64,000 nucleotides of DNA from Malurus cyaneus samueli (taxonomy: Eukaryota; Chordata; Aves; Passeriformes; Maluridae): positions 4,213,527-4,277,526 of the forward strand of contig CM019219.1 in NCBI GenBank assembly GCA_009741485.1, given 5' to 3'. Below the pieces are notes generated by a model. That model made no database searches. It saw only the letters and a list, made by a program, of their open reading frames with translations, and was not told where the DNA came from. Numbering within the stretch: position 1 is the first letter of the stretch; every line of letters begins with the position of its first letter. Positions 12,778 through 25,900 of the stretch are shown piece after piece. The position numbers were made by a program, and so were the translations under genes.

Positions 12778-13623
12778 TTACTGGCAGATGTCCATATCCA
12801 CAGACAATGAGGAAGGCATCTTTGCCAGGACCTGGAGTCTGAGCTCATGCACAACCTGGTGTAGAGGATCTGAGTAAAGAAAGGAGGACTCCACTAGGCT
12901 GGAACGTGCTTCTCTAGCAGGGATCATCAGAATATAATATGGTTGGCTGGGATTTTTAACTTTCAGATACTGGAATAACTCACAACACTTCCACACCACT
13001 GTCTGGGAGCCTGTTGCAGGGATCCACTGGAAATTTCTGCTCCTTTCATTCCTCCTCTGAGTACACTCAGTTTTCTTTCTCACTTTCTCACTGAAGCTGT
13101 ATGGAAAGCTAACTGGAATTTCCCAAAATGCATTGATAAAAGGCAGTTTTGTCCAGACATGGCTCTGCCACACAAGCATGGCTGTGACAGCACCACACAG
13201 ATGAGGTCTGGCTGAGGGTTTGTCTGTTCCAACCCCTGTCAGGGTAACTTTCATCTGTAAAGGCAATGGAAACTCATCCTCAGGAGCAGGCATGTAACAG
13301 CAAATGGGATATGACAGCATCTTTCCTCTCCCTGCAGAGTTCCCTTGATTATGATCCCTCTGATCCCCTTTCTCTTCGCTCTTGTCTGGCAAAAATCTGC
13401 AGCTGAAAGGTTCAATGTGTTTATCATCAGCACTTCTAAACTTCACCTCTCTGGAGTTTATAAATGACAAAACCCTGCTTAACCCTGCAAATCCTGGCTC
13501 CAGGCTGCAGCCTGTGCCCCTCAGCACGTGGATTCTGTCAGGAGGGAGCTGCCAGATCCCACTCCTGAAGGAGCAGCTCCAACACCATCTGTGCCAGGCT
13601 CTCCCTTTGCCTGCACAAGGCAT
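12778..13623 (-). CDS. 281-codon open reading frame, function unknown
   Basis: The longest uninterrupted ATG-initiated frame in the window, stopping at TAA (12778-12780). The start context is GGGACCATGC, with A at -3. The predicted protein is about 281 residues, basic in its middle (VRKKTECTQRRNERSR), with no signal peptide, membrane helix, repeat or motif I recognise. Without selection a frame this long is unusual in 64 kb, but the segment is GC-richer than its surroundings and stop-poor frames arise more easily there. No TATA box, CpG island or adjacent exon is evident. It could be a lineage-specific single-exon gene, a retroposed fragment or chance. No function is assigned. Confidence 0.25.
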   Translation of the reverse strand: MPCAGKGRAWHRWCWSCSFRSGIWQLPPDRIHVLRGTGCSLEPGFAGLSRVLSFINSREVKFRSADDKHIEPFSCRFLPDKSEEKGDQRDHNQGNSAGRGKMLSYPICCYMPAPEDEFPLPLQMKVTLTGVGTDKPSARPHLCGAVTAMLVWQSHVWTKLPFINAFWEIPVSFPYSFSEKVRKKTECTQRRNERSRNFQWIPATGSQTVVWKCCELFQYLKVKNPSQPYYILMIPAREARSSLVESSFLYSDPLHQVVHELRLQVLAKMPSSLSVDMDICQ

Positions 13624-16018
13624 GGTCCCTCCTGGAAATTCAGATTAAATCAGCAGCTTTGCAGCCCTTCAGCTCCAGGCGTGGCATTTCCTATCTGTCT
13701 TTGTCCCCTCCCTGGTGTTCAGGTGCTGCCCCCTTGTTCTGTCCTGCTTTAATCCCACCTGGATATGCTCAGAGTGAGGAGCTGGCTTCCCTTGAAAACA
13801 TAATTTTGTTATGCTTGAAAAGAAGCTTTTTCTAGATTTCTCCCGTAAATCAGGCTTTTTATTCCTTCTCCTGTCCCAAATCACATTCATCTTTACCATT
13901 TGTGTGCCCAGTTTTACACAGGGGCTGTGCAAAGGGACTCAGCTGAGCTGGCAGTGAAAGGGGCTCTGGATGGTGGAGAATGTGTGTCATGGCAGAGATA
14001 ATCCCTGTGCAAGGGAAACATGCTCTGACCTCCGAGAAAGTGAGCTCCTTTCATGGCAGGAGGGATTGGGAGATTTACAGTGATACAAATTCATCATCCA
14101 GTTTCTTCCAGAAGTAAACACTTAATCTTCACCTTTCCCTATGGATAACACATGCATTTATAGATACATAGAAAACAGAAAAAGAGCTGTTTGAGAGCAG
14201 TAATACAAGGAAATTCTTAGGGGAAAAAAGAAAGATTTTGTAAAAATTATTATCACCAGTTTTGTGTTTTGTTTGGTGTTTTGGCTTTTTTTTATTATTA
14301 TATTAAAAGTTTTCAGAGAAAAAAAAAATTTTAAAAACGTATCTCCCAAAGTCATTCCCAATGATCAGAAGAGAGCAGGAAGTTTACCAAGAATAAAATT
14401 AGTACTGATAGCTTAATTTAACCCTGTCACATCCCACGATCCAAGCTTTCCTTGCCGTGCTCATTCATTTCCCAGCACAGGCTTCATGAGCAGGGGTGAA
14501 TAAACACAGAATTTATAAGCTGACACTGTATAAGACAGCCTTGAAATCATTTTCCTGTCTGAGCAGCAGCTGTGCTGCTCCTTTGCTGGTGCAGATGGGG
14601 CCACAGAGCTGTGTCTCCACCGTGCTGGGTGTGTAATGGCAGCACAGCAGGTCCTCCACACCGTGGGCTTTTCCATTTCCAGCTCAGCTGGCTCCCCACA
14701 ATAATTATGTGCTTCAAGTGGATTAGAGAATTTCTGTAGTGGGACTGCCAGAGGTAAATGCAAAAGTCTGCAGGCACGACTACTTCAGTCGCTTCATAAA
14801 TAAAAAATGTCAACGTTTCCTTGCCCTGCTCTGAAAGATGGGGGCTTACATGGGAAAAATCAGAGCAAAAACGTGTTGATTTGCTTTGTTTTGACCCTGT
14901 TGTTTTTTGTTTTCCTGTTAAATTTCTTTCAAGGTTGCAACTGGAATTATTTTAACTTGTAGAGGATATTTCCATTTTCAGCTGTTGTTTACACCAGACC
15001 TGAATTCACAACAGATACCTGTCCCGCTGAAATCATGTAATAATCTCCTCACTAAAATGCGTTTGCTGTGTGTTTTATTCCCTGCCTCAGGTCTTTCTGC
15101 CCCATGCCAAAGGAGTGCTGGGAAATGATTCCATGAGGACACCAAGACTTGAACAGGATCTCACAGCCCACTGAGAAACACATCACAACCCCAGAGATCT
15201 CAATGTTTGCCTAAAATGCAGCATTTCCCCTCCCCAGTCTGGGTCTTTCCTGCAGCATTAATGTGTTTGGATTTGTCCCCCTCCTGGGCCAGCTGGACTG
15301 GGCTCAGCTGAGTGCAGCCTGTTCCAAACTGGTGCTCCCTGTTAACAGGTTAAAAATACGATGTTCAGGTCTGGAGTCAGAGTCTAATTAGAAGCAATCT
15401 TCCTCCAGCAGCTGAAATCAGGCAAGACAGGGAGTACTGAATTAACTGTAAAAAAAGTGCTTTTGAATCCAGCTTTAAAAAATTCTCTCTGCATTGTGGT
15501 TATTTCCTCTGGCTTCAATTGAGGTATTTTATATTCTACTACTTAAAAAGGTGGACTTCAGAGAGCTGAAGAGTTTCTTTCCAAAAGAAAGTAAAATTGT
15601 CTATCTGAGCGCCTTCTCAAGATCGAGTTCATGGCTAACAAAAACCAAGTGAAATGCTAAGACTTTGAGCTGGTTTAGAAAAAAAAAAAACAGAAAGAAA
15701 ATCAAGTTCATCAGCCAAAGAGGGAAAAGTGGCAGCCTGACTGAAAATGTTCAGGACTGTGGATATAATGAAAAAATAATGCACACAGCAGGGAGGATGG
15801 GAACTAAAGGAGGGGTGTCTGTGACCCCCCCACTCATGTTCAGTGCTGGGAGAAGAGGTGACACAAGGGGAGCAGAAAGGATGGGATGAAGTGATGAGAG
15901 GAATGAGCTGAGGACACCTTTTGGTCTGGAAAATGTTCCATGAGGTGCCTGAACCCAGCCCAGCACAGCCTCACTTACTGTGCTCAAAGCCCTGACAGCA
16001 GCACTGACAGCAGACAAA

Positions 16019-16191
16019 CATCTGCATAAAGGTGTGGAAACAAAATTCTCTGCAGCCTCTGAGCCCTCCTTACCCTCATCTGCATAAAGGTGTGGAAACA
16101 AAATTCTCTGCAGCCTCTGAGCCCTCCTTACCCTCATCTGCATAAAGGGTGAAAACAAAATTCTCTGCAGCCTCTGAGCCCTCCTTACCCT
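16019..16191. repeat. Minisatellite, 3 x 58 bp
   Basis: Three head-to-tail copies at 16019-16076, 16077-16134 and 16135-16191. The first two are identical. The third lacks one base and has small changes after CATAAAGG. The unit begins CATCTGCATAAAGGTGTGGA and ends CCCTCCTTACCCT. The near identity points to recent expansion. Confidence 0.95.
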
Positions 16192-19100
16192 CATCTAATC
16201 ATTCTAAACTATTCCTTCCCAAAGAATCACCTGGATTAAGAAAACTATGGATACACTGAGGAACTCAATCATTTTAGCAATTTCTGCAGGGGTTTCCTAA
16301 AGTCAAAATGTCCCATTTTCTGTTTGTTTTTCCTTTCCCATGCAAAAGAAACCTTTTTAGTGTTGTATTTTCTGGACTTCCTTAACCTATACCCATTATT
16401 TTATACAGATTGTTTTTCCTACCTTTGCTGGAGGCTCTTTAACCATTTTGAAATGTACTTTGGCAAGCAAAAGCTCTGTGCACTGACTTTTCTGGTAGAA
16501 AAAGGTAGAAATTAGTGGAGAAGGCAAAGACACCACAAATCTGGGAAGAGCAGCTTGCTCCACATTGTTCCATGAAACCAGAGCAGGCTGGATGGATCCC
16601 TGAGCAACCTGGCCTGGTTAAGGGTATGGAAATGGCTCAAAAAAGGGTCAAATTGTGTTCTTTTCTTCTTCTATACAAAACAGATGAAGAGGAGAAAATT
16701 TCCTTATTATACTTGTCAAAGGAACTTTTTTGTGCTAGCAGAAGAACTCTAGTTTTTAACTGCCTCAGTGAAGCACACAAAGGGAATAAAAGTGTTGTTC
16801 TTACTCACACAGGGCAGATTTCATTCCTGCTCGTGTTTTTCCCCTTTCAGAATTGGGGTGCTTTTATTTTTTCTCCAGGTGAAATAGAACCAAAGCAGGA
16901 ATGGTATTATATTTTCCAGACAACATAGGCTTTTGTTTTTCATTTGGTAATAAAAAATTCCTCCTCCTTGCAGTGCAGGGATGATTTTTAAGAAATTAAC
17001 TGCAGAGGAAAGCTGACAGGCAGCATTCCTCATCCTTCACCAGACAGCACCACTGCTGGGAAGTTGCAAATTTTATACTCAGCTTGCCTGTCAGCCTTCT
17101 GGGCTTTGCAGGGACAGATTTTTTTTTGTTTAGTTTTTCAAGATTTAAGCAGAAACAAGGACTCTGAGAGCACCCTGGACCAGCTCACTGTCAGGCTGCA
17201 TCTGCAGGGAGGAGATAGCACGAGGGAGAAAGCAAAGCCACGTGTAATTGTGGGGGGAGCAGTGGCCTGGCCAAGTGCAGAAGGAGATAATAATGTGAGC
17301 AGAGGAACCTTTCAAATCAGGGAATGGTTTTATTCCGTGTTAATCAGCTGCCTCAATCAACTGAGAAAAAAAACCTCTGCATGATAGTGCTGTAAAATTC
17401 CAAATCCTGCTCTGGCAACTTGTTTTGTTTGCTGGTACCTGCAAACAGCCACGAGTGGGATTTATCAGAGGAGTGTAGGGGATTCACAGATGAACAAATC
17501 TCTGCATGCAAATGTGAGTTTTAGTTTACTTATTTACTCTTTAGACTAATCCCTCAGCTGTAAAAATTACAATTCAATTAAAATTGAAATTACTTTTCAA
17601 TTTTTGAAAGCATATAATAGCCACTATAGAAAAATATTCAAGGCTATTTTCTAATGATTAAGTGTAAAAAAGCAAGGTTTTATTAATGCATTTCTTTGTA
17701 AGTTGGATTTTTTCATCTTTTAATGAGAAAACTCTTTGCTTTTCGTGGCTTTTTCTCCTAATTGCCATCTCTGCAGACAATATCCTGGATAGTGCTAACT
17801 TTGTTTTTTTTCACCTATTATTCATCAAAGACTCTGTAATAAGACCTTTTACTGAACAGGTCAGGACAAAATCGAGCTTTTCTTTGCATAAACCTTTGGG
17901 GTTTTTAAGGATTAAAATGCAGCAAGAACTTTTATAATGTGATATAAAATAGGCAGCTGAGTGCTGAGACATTAACTTGTGTTTGATTACTCTGTGAGTT
18001 TCATGTTTGGATATAAGAATATAAATTTAAACACTCAAAAAAATTTCACTTTTACATGGTAATAATTCACACTTTAATTTAGATTTATTTGTGGTGTGTG
18101 GTATTTTCTCTGTGTACAAAAAGCAACTCTATGCTTGCAGTTTGAATAATCCTTTATTGTCTAAAAAAAATCACCAAGAACAAGCCCAAGTTCCCCAAGA
18201 TAAACTAAATACTGCATATGCCTGCTGAAAAAAAATATATTATATTGACCTGAAACGACACACAAGTCTGCCTCAGCTTGGAGCTGTGGTACATTTTTCT
18301 CCAGGTGAAACCTTTGCTTGGTTTAATATTGCATTTGCTCAGAAAGTCTTGTCACTGCTGGCTGCCTCCTCATCTATCTTGTGAATTATTGCTGATGTTA
18401 AGCACTTCTGCTTAATAAGTTCAGGTTAGAAATACAGACTGCACCCCATCAAACCCACTGATAAACACTGAAATGTCAAGGAGAGTGTTTGGGGAGCGAG
18501 GGGGGGATGGAGTGAGGATTCTGAGATTAATCAGAAGTGATTTCCTGCCCCTAGCCTGGAGATTGCCTGAGAGAACCTGTAAAGAGTTGATTTCTCTGTC
18601 AGCAGAGCAGTTCCAAGCTTCCAGTTCCCACTTGGAGCTACATTGCTGTGATTAAGGAATACAAACTTGGAAAATTCCCTTTACAGCAGTATTTCAGCGT
18701 ATTTAAAAGGTTAAAGTCTCCAAAGAGCATTTAAGAAAGCATTAAGAGAATAAAACCAAAGGCTGGGCTAGATTTTAATGAATTTTCTAAAAGTCCAGCT
18801 GCAAAAAGGAATATTATATTTCCCCTCAAGTTTGTAGAGATTTCAGGGATGGTTTGCTCTTTTCTGGCCCAGCGATGTGTCACAGCTGTGGAGTGAACCA
18901 GGACTGTAATTTGGGATCTGCAGGATCTCTCCCAGCCTTCAATTCCATGGTATGCCAAATGGGAGGGATAAAACCCTTCACCTGGGGTGGAAAGTGGTGG
19001 AAAAAAGAGGAAAAAATAAATGAAGGCAGGATCTGTGTGGCTGGAAGTCACTCAGAGACGATGAACCAAAAAATAGCCAGGTGGTTAAGGGGGAAGGAGA

Positions 19101-19600
19101 CAGAAAGACAAACTGGAAGATCCCTTGGATCCTTTCTGTCTAATTTTAAGTCAGACAGCACACCTGACACATTCTAAGATCACAACAGGAGTCAGTCCTG
19201 AATTTTCTGTAATCTTAGGATAGTTTTGGATTTTTACAAATTAAAATAAATAATCTGGCACTCGGAGCAGAGCTGTAAATAATCCAAGCAATGCAATCTA
19301 AAGGTCAAAGCATTTCTTAAATTTCCAATTAAAGCAAGCCAGAAGGAGGAAAAAGTCAAGTGTTCAAGTCCTATATTGGCCATCATTTTTCAGCACCAGT
19401 GCAATGGATTTCTGATTAATACACTGCACTAATTTCTCCCAGTGCTATTTTAGTCACTGACACGTTGATCATTTATTAATGTGATAATTGTGCAAAAGGC
19501 ACTGACAAGGAAAAAGAAAAATCAAGAAACATTAATCACCCAGGCTATTTTTTAATGCACACTGAGTCACGGGCTGGTTCTTATCTGGGTCAATAGATAT

Positions 19601-19665
19601 GGGGAGCTGGGGGAGTGAGGAGGGAGGAAGAGGGAGGAGGAGGAGGCAGGAGAAAGAAGAAGAAG
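19601..19665. repeat. Purine-rich tract (GGA/GAA)
   Basis: A stretch of about 65 bases that is almost all G and A on the plus strand (GGGAGGAAGAGGGAGGAGGAGG, then AGAAGAAGAAG). It is interrupted only by a few pyrimidines. Long polypurine tracts of this kind can form triplex DNA. Confidence 0.8.
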
Positions 19666-19781
19666 CAGTGCAAAAGTGCTCATGGGGACCTTGATCTCTA
19701 TCCAAGGTGAAGAACTGCTCTACCAGGGTGTCATCAACACAGGGCCAGCTGTATTTTATATTTTAGCATAATTCCTTTATT

Positions 19782-19901
19782 CTTTTTTTTTTGTTGTTGT
19801 TGTTGTTTGTTTGTTTGTTTTTCCTTGTTGGTTTTTTGCTTTTTGTTTTTTTTTTTGTTGTTGTTTTTCTTTTGTTTGTTTTTGTTTTGGGGTTTTTTTT
19901 T
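19782..19901. repeat. T/G-rich low-complexity tract (GTT/GTTT)
   Basis: About 120 bases made almost only of T and G on the plus strand, with short runs of GTT and GTTT units and T homopolymers. It lies 120 bases past the purine tract. It generates long but meaningless Phe/Leu/Val frames. Confidence 0.95.
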
Positions 19902-20144
19902 GCCACTTCCCCCTACTCCTCATCTTCCCCTGCAGCCCCTTTTGCTGATCTTTCTCTGAGGACCTCAAGTAACTGTTGTTTTTACACAGCATCACATATC
20001 AGTGACACCTTTTGTGACCTAAACTCTTGTACATCAGTGGGAAGAGCAGCTTAAATGAGTCTCTGTGCCCAGTAAATAAACCTGCACCTCTTTATGGCCA
20101 TCAGTGGTTACCCTGTTATTGCAGCCTAACAGGCCACACTGATA

Positions 20145-20215
20145 AATCATAGAATTGGTTTGGTTGGAAAAGACCTTGAAAAACAATGAAGCAAGTGTTT
20201 AAATTCACCCTGACC
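20145..20215 (-). mobile_element. CR1 LINE 3'-end fragment
   Basis: AATCATAGAATTGGTTTGGTTGGAAAAGACCTTGAA is the reverse complement of the conserved CR1 3' terminus (AAGGTC...TTCCAACC...AACC...TCTATGATT). Only the last few dozen bases of the element are recognisable, as expected for a 5'-truncated avian CR1 copy. Confidence 0.65.
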
Positions 20216-22587
20216 CACCTGGGGTTGTGTGGTTTTTTTCCCCTGCCATTTTTCTTTTCCATTAAATGTATTTTTTTATTATAAATCTGTTTGAAAATGC
20301 ACAAGCAGAAGCAAAGAGGCCCCCAAGCCAGTCCACTAATCCTGGGAAAGGCAACCCTGAAATGTTTGCTGAGACATTCTGTGCTTGCCAGGGTGGATCA
20401 GAGGAGATGCAGATGGCAAATCTGCATTCCTGCTCCACACACATCAAATCATTATAAACACAAATATATTCTTAAATATTTTCCAAAATTCTCAGAAAAT
20501 CTTTGATATACAGATCTAGGTATGAACCATTTTACTTTCTTGCCACTCTATAAGCTCAGCCTCAGAACGTTCAGACTCTCCCTTAAATATGATTGTGAAT
20601 TGCCGTAATATAATACCTGAGGAAAAAAAAAACCAAATCTGGAAACATCTTTGACTCAAAGCATGCTTAGATAACAGGTATAAATAAAAAAGGTGGTGTG
20701 GTAGTTACACCTCAGGTAAAGCAGTGAGCATTCTGTGTTTAGATCCTAAAGAATCAAATTACAGCAAAATCCTTCTTCCTTTCAGAAACAGTAGTTCAGT
20801 TCTATCAGAATTTCAAAATGTGGCTGTTGCTTTGAGATATTTAACCTGAGCTGCCCACATGAAATGAGCAATTACTTTTTTTAGATAGCAATTCCTTGGA
20901 CTACTATTCCCTGGCCTTTTTAGTTAGAATCTTTCAAGTATTTTTAATTAAACAAAAAAACCCTTGGTAATGCTTGGCAAATTAAGGTCCTGGTGGTTTG
21001 TTTAATTTAGTCTGAGACTATTTGCTCATGATAAATAAAAATAGCACAGATTATTAAAACACAGGAGGAGACATGAGGGAAAGCAACCAGCTAAAAGAGA
21101 TGTGCAGTGTCTCTGAACTTTAATGAGAAATATTTTGTTGATAAGGACACTGTGCCAATCCACAAGGAATAACAAGAAAAATAAAATTCTGTCGCTTCTA
21201 AACACTTCTGCCTGTGCAAACTCTGCACAGTGAGTGTCCTGGATTAACCTGTGCATGTGCAGGTGATTTTAGGTACAAGAAATAGGGTGGGGAGGGAGAA
21301 ATCATCCTCATGGAGTCAGAAATTGGGTCATGGGCTTGTCCCACGTTCCAGCAGCACAATGGACAAAGAGTCTTTTATTTTCATGCAGACCCTGGTTCAA
21401 CATCAAGTGGAGAAATGACCTGGTCCTCTCCTCTCTAATGGAAGCAAAATTAGAAAATATGTCCAGGTATTTCCTGGGAAGGGAAGGGAATCCTAAAGGA
21501 TTATTTAATGGTAAATAACCAGGCAGAGATCTGCCCATCCCTGGCTGCTGAGGTAACAGGGGGTGCCCTAGATGGGGATAAAAGCCTGGAAAGGAATGGA
21601 GCAATGAAGATCAAGAGGAAATTTGTGCTGGGGAACAGAATTCTCAGGGGTGGCAGTACAATGACTGGAGATGATGGACACCCCTTAAAGCAAGGAAAAC
21701 TGCTCAGAGAAAGGAGTCAAATTGTTCCCAGTGCCAGTGGGTAAACATGGACCAAATCCCAGCGAGTCTGTGGAATCTCCAGCTTTTGAAATGCTGAAAG
21801 CTTGGCTGGAGGAGCAGCTGAGCTGCTGGATGGAGCTTGAAAATGGATCTCACTTCAAAGCTGGCTCTGTCCTGAGCAGATGTCCTCCAGATGTCCAGTC
21901 CAACCAAAATCCTCCTGTGAATCTGTGATACAGATCTGAAAGTGCTGCTCTGAAATCAGGGATTTATCTCCAGGGTTTGGAGAACTGAGTACAGGGCCAA
22001 GAACAAAGCCAATTCTGCCTGAACTGCACAGGGATGAAAGCAGATGAGGAAGAGCTCAGAGCCAGGCTGAGATAAACCAAAACATCACAACTTTGTAGTG
22101 GTGAACTTCATCAAGCATCAGATGTGCCATATTCAGATCCCCAAAATTGGTTTAATCAGTGAGAAAGCTCACACAGCATTTCACAATGGTGGGATAATGA
22201 AAGAAATCAGAACAGTGGGATAAAATCCTCATGAACATCCACAACACTCCTTAAAAAATCTGAAGTGCCATATGTATTAAAATGAATCATATTACATGTA
22301 TTTTAATTTGCCTGTTACTTACTTTAAGGTCACAAGTTATTTTAAGAAAAAATGTGTATCAAAATCATTTCTGTCCATGATAGAAATACCTGTTCTCTTC
22401 AAGAATTATCAGAAGCAGCTGAGCAAAAAGGACAGCTGTGGGGGAAACTGAGGAGAGGTGCAGGCAATGCATCCATAATTTGGACTCGAGTCTTGGTTTG
22501 GGCTCTTTGGTCAAAGCTCATCCCCACCAGATCAAACACTTGTAAATTAGACCTAAATTTTCCATGCCCAGCTTTCTGAAGTACTCA

Positions 22588-22782
22588 TAAAACCAAAAGA
22601 ACTGAAAAACCAAACAAGCCCAACAAGAAAAAAACAACAAAAAAACCCACACCAAACCCAAAAAACAAAACAAGAAAAAGACCCAAAAACTCCCAAAGAA
22701 AACAAAACAAAACAAAAAAAAAAGACTCAAAAAAAACCCCAAACAAAACAAAACCCCACCAAAACAAAAAAAAGCCAAAAAC
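22588..22782. repeat. A/C-rich low-complexity tract
   Basis: About 195 bases dominated by A with scattered C (AAAACAAAACCCC-type units) and few G or T. The minus strand gives long Phe/Leu/Gly-rich frames that are composition artefacts. No terminal duplication or poly(A)-addition context marks it as a retroposon tail. Confidence 0.95.
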
Positions 22783-25639
22783 GTTCAGAAAAATATTCCC
22801 ATAATTCTGAGGAGTTTTTAGCTAATTTGTTTAAGCAGTGGAAAGTGCAGAAAACTTTTACATTTTCTTATGATACCCACGAGGATTGACAGCCATGGGG
22901 AGGAGGAGAAGAGGAGGAGAATGAGGCCAGAAAGATAATGAACTGAGTGATTAAGTTGTTTGAGGCTTCAGAGGGACTGTTTCTATAAATAGGTTTTTAG
23001 TAAAAGTCTAACCTTTCAAAATTTTATATTCATTACAAGAAAAAAGAAAAGAAAATGTTACAAAAGTCTAATTAGGAAGGGTTATAACCTGATATCTGAA
23101 AACCAAAATAGAATAATGTCACGAGAGAAAGAAGCTCCAGAGATGCATTTTAAAGAGTTCGTCTCAGAAACATTATAAAGTAAAGTTAAAATTAAAGCTA
23201 AATAAAATGTTCATAGTGAAACTAAAGGCCAGGTAGAACTTTTAAAAAAAAATTTAGAAAGGTGTGAAAACCTATCTTAGGCACTGATTTCGAGACCAGG
23301 TTTTATTTACTGGTACATCCTCCCTCACCTCTGCATAGAAGTTGCATTTTGTAAAAAGCAGAGAACACCTTCCCCAATGCCCATATCTTGCCCAGAACTT
23401 CTCACTACCATCAGTAAGAGGAAAAAAAATAGGAAAGAAATTTATTTTTCTGACCTTTAACACTTTTGCCATTTGCGTCTGTCAAGTTAAATGAGGTCTA
23501 CAGATGGATAAGGATGTCAGTCTGTATTTTTTTTTTTTTTCATTTTTCAGGAAAACAATCCTACAACCTTAATTTTTTCCCCCCAATACATTTGTGCAGA
23601 TGTTTTCCTTTCCCAAAGCACTCCACATTAGCCATACCTCTATAATAAGAATTTGGCAAAGAAAACCAACCCAGGGGCATTTCCACTGGACTGATACTCT
23701 GATATTCTAATATTCTGAAGTAGCACAAAACTTTTGTGTCTCCCAGGGTCTGATTGTGTGATTTCATTTCAGATTTGCCTCTGCTGATGTTTCAGCTGAG
23801 GCTCTTGTGGCTTTTGACCAAGGCAGGGGACCTCACCACAACCTGGAAGCAAATTGTCACCTGCCAGTGGTCTCTTCTCAAGGGAAAATTGTGGTTCCTG
23901 CAGCTTTTTCCAGCTCTCAGTGGATATAATGAGAAACTAGCAGATGGAATGAGTGCATCACCTAATTTTAGTATTAATATTGTGCAAGTGAGTCAGAGCT
24001 GTGGTGTGCTGAGGAGCAGAGCCACAGTCCAAAGGCACCAGTGTTCAAAAAGCAGAGCATGTGAAAGGTGGCACAGAATCCCAGCTGCTCACACAGCACT
24101 CCTGGGTCAGATAAATTGATTAATCACAAACTGATTACCTGAAATAGAAGGGCTTTTTTTTGTGAGTTCCTGCAGCACATCAGTGGTTACATCATTTCAG
24201 TGTAGAATTTGGGTGCAGGGCTGCTAAAAAGGCACAGGAGCCCACAAAAAGTGATCAAAGCCTGAGACAAGGGGCCTTCAGACCCCACCATGGCTTGTAC
24301 ACGCAGGGAACTCCAATTTCACTCCACTTGTATTCCAAACTTTTTGCTTCTCACCACACATTAGAAAGGAAAACCTGCAAAAGCAATTTAATGAGAAAAT
24401 TCCCCTAAATTTAGAAAAATTCAGGGTCAAGCATCCTATATTCCATCTCTTTCCCTCCCAAGAGCAGAAGGAGCAGGATTAGGAAGAATCAGAGATCCTT
24501 TAGGAATGTTCAGAGGTGTTTTGAACATTGGTGTTTTATCTCTGGGCACAGACACAGCTCAGGCAATTCTCATCACAGCCTGGGCTGTCTTATTTGGGGT
24601 AACCACACGGAGAAATAAAAACGTGCCCGAGCAGGATTCCTCTAAATCCCAGTGTGCCAAGGCTTCAGCAGCTGATAGTGCCCCCAATTCCCCTCTCTGC
24701 TTCCAGAATTGGGGTTCTGAGGAGGGGACAGCAGGCACAGGGGGTTTGCAATCCCCTGCAGAATCACACCCTTGGCCCAGTTTTTATTTCCCTACAACTC
24801 TGCATGATGCTCAAGTCAACCAAAACTGATGCATTTAGTCCCAAAGTCCTCTGATATCCTAGAGGAGCATTGTCATTTACAAAATACTGAAGTGGGCTGG
24901 TTTTATTTCTATTCATATTGCTTTTCTTCAGAAAGAATGGTTCTCAGTCGCACACCAGATGATTTGGTTGGCCAGATAAAGCCAGTCCATTTGTAACTAA
25001 AGATCCATTAAACGTTAAAGCAGCTTCTCACTTTGTCTGCCTTAGAAATACTATTTCAATAAAATCCTTAGATGCAGGAATGGATATAATATCCATCTGA
25101 ACTTGTGCTCAAATACATCAAAACAAGGTGATGCACGACAGCTTTTTGCCATCCCTATTTTCATTGGTTTCAGATATCTTGGATGCTAATTCTGCATTCT
25201 CCTCATGTTTATATCTGTGTTTGTGGATCTGCAGCTGAGATATTGCAGCGATTTATCTTTCCTTCTGTGACACCACGAGGAAAACAAAGGAGTCCTATGA
25301 TTTTTAATCAGGACTTGGGTCTCCAACAACCAGTTCATGTTTTCCTTTACATTCCAATTTACATTTCTCTTTTCATGATGGAGGCTTACAAGTGAGTTTG
25401 CTTCACATAAGCATGCAGATATCCTAGAGGGACCTCTGTAAAGCAGAGTTAAATATTCCTGAATTAGGAAAAGGGTTCTGCCTTTTCAATGCCCTATTGA
25501 TGCATTCTGCCTGGATCCAAAAAAAAAAAAAAATTAACAACTGGCCACCCTCTCATTGTTAAAGCCACTTAAGCACAAAAGAAACTAATTAAAAATGGAA
25601 AGAGTGGCACTTTTTATGCCCCTCAGAAGTATTTTTGTG

Positions 25640-25900
25640 AGCTGCACAGTGACTCATGTTTTATAGCACCGGGTAGCTCGATATATGTATTTTTAATGAT
25701 TTGGAAAGTGCTCATAAAGCAGTGTCCCCATCTTGTAATCGTTCACGACTGCGTGTAAAAGGAAACAGAATCCATTATTTCCAAGGGAATGTAAAAAGAA
25801 ACTGGATTAGAAGTAGCTGTAAAGCATCTGTATCGCTGTCAGTAAAGTCAGAAAATTTTTACTATGATTCCAAGCTAGCTGTGTGTGTTTTTCAGGATAG
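25640..25900. promoter_or_regulatory. Possible conserved noncoding element
   Basis: A block that keeps several CpG dinucleotides (for example CTTGTAATCGTTCACGACTGCGTG) inside CpG-poor intergenic DNA. It lacks low-complexity sequence and any convincing coding frame. Such composition is typical of conserved regulatory elements near developmental genes, but conservation cannot be tested here. Confidence 0.2.

Noticed and set aside
19777..20054. Val/Phe/Leu-rich plus frame and Lys/Gln-rich minus frame
   Set aside because: Artefacts of the T/G simple-sequence tract.
22518..22778. Phe/Leu/Gly-rich frames resembling membrane proteins
   Set aside because: Entirely produced by the A/C-rich low-complexity tract read on the minus strand.
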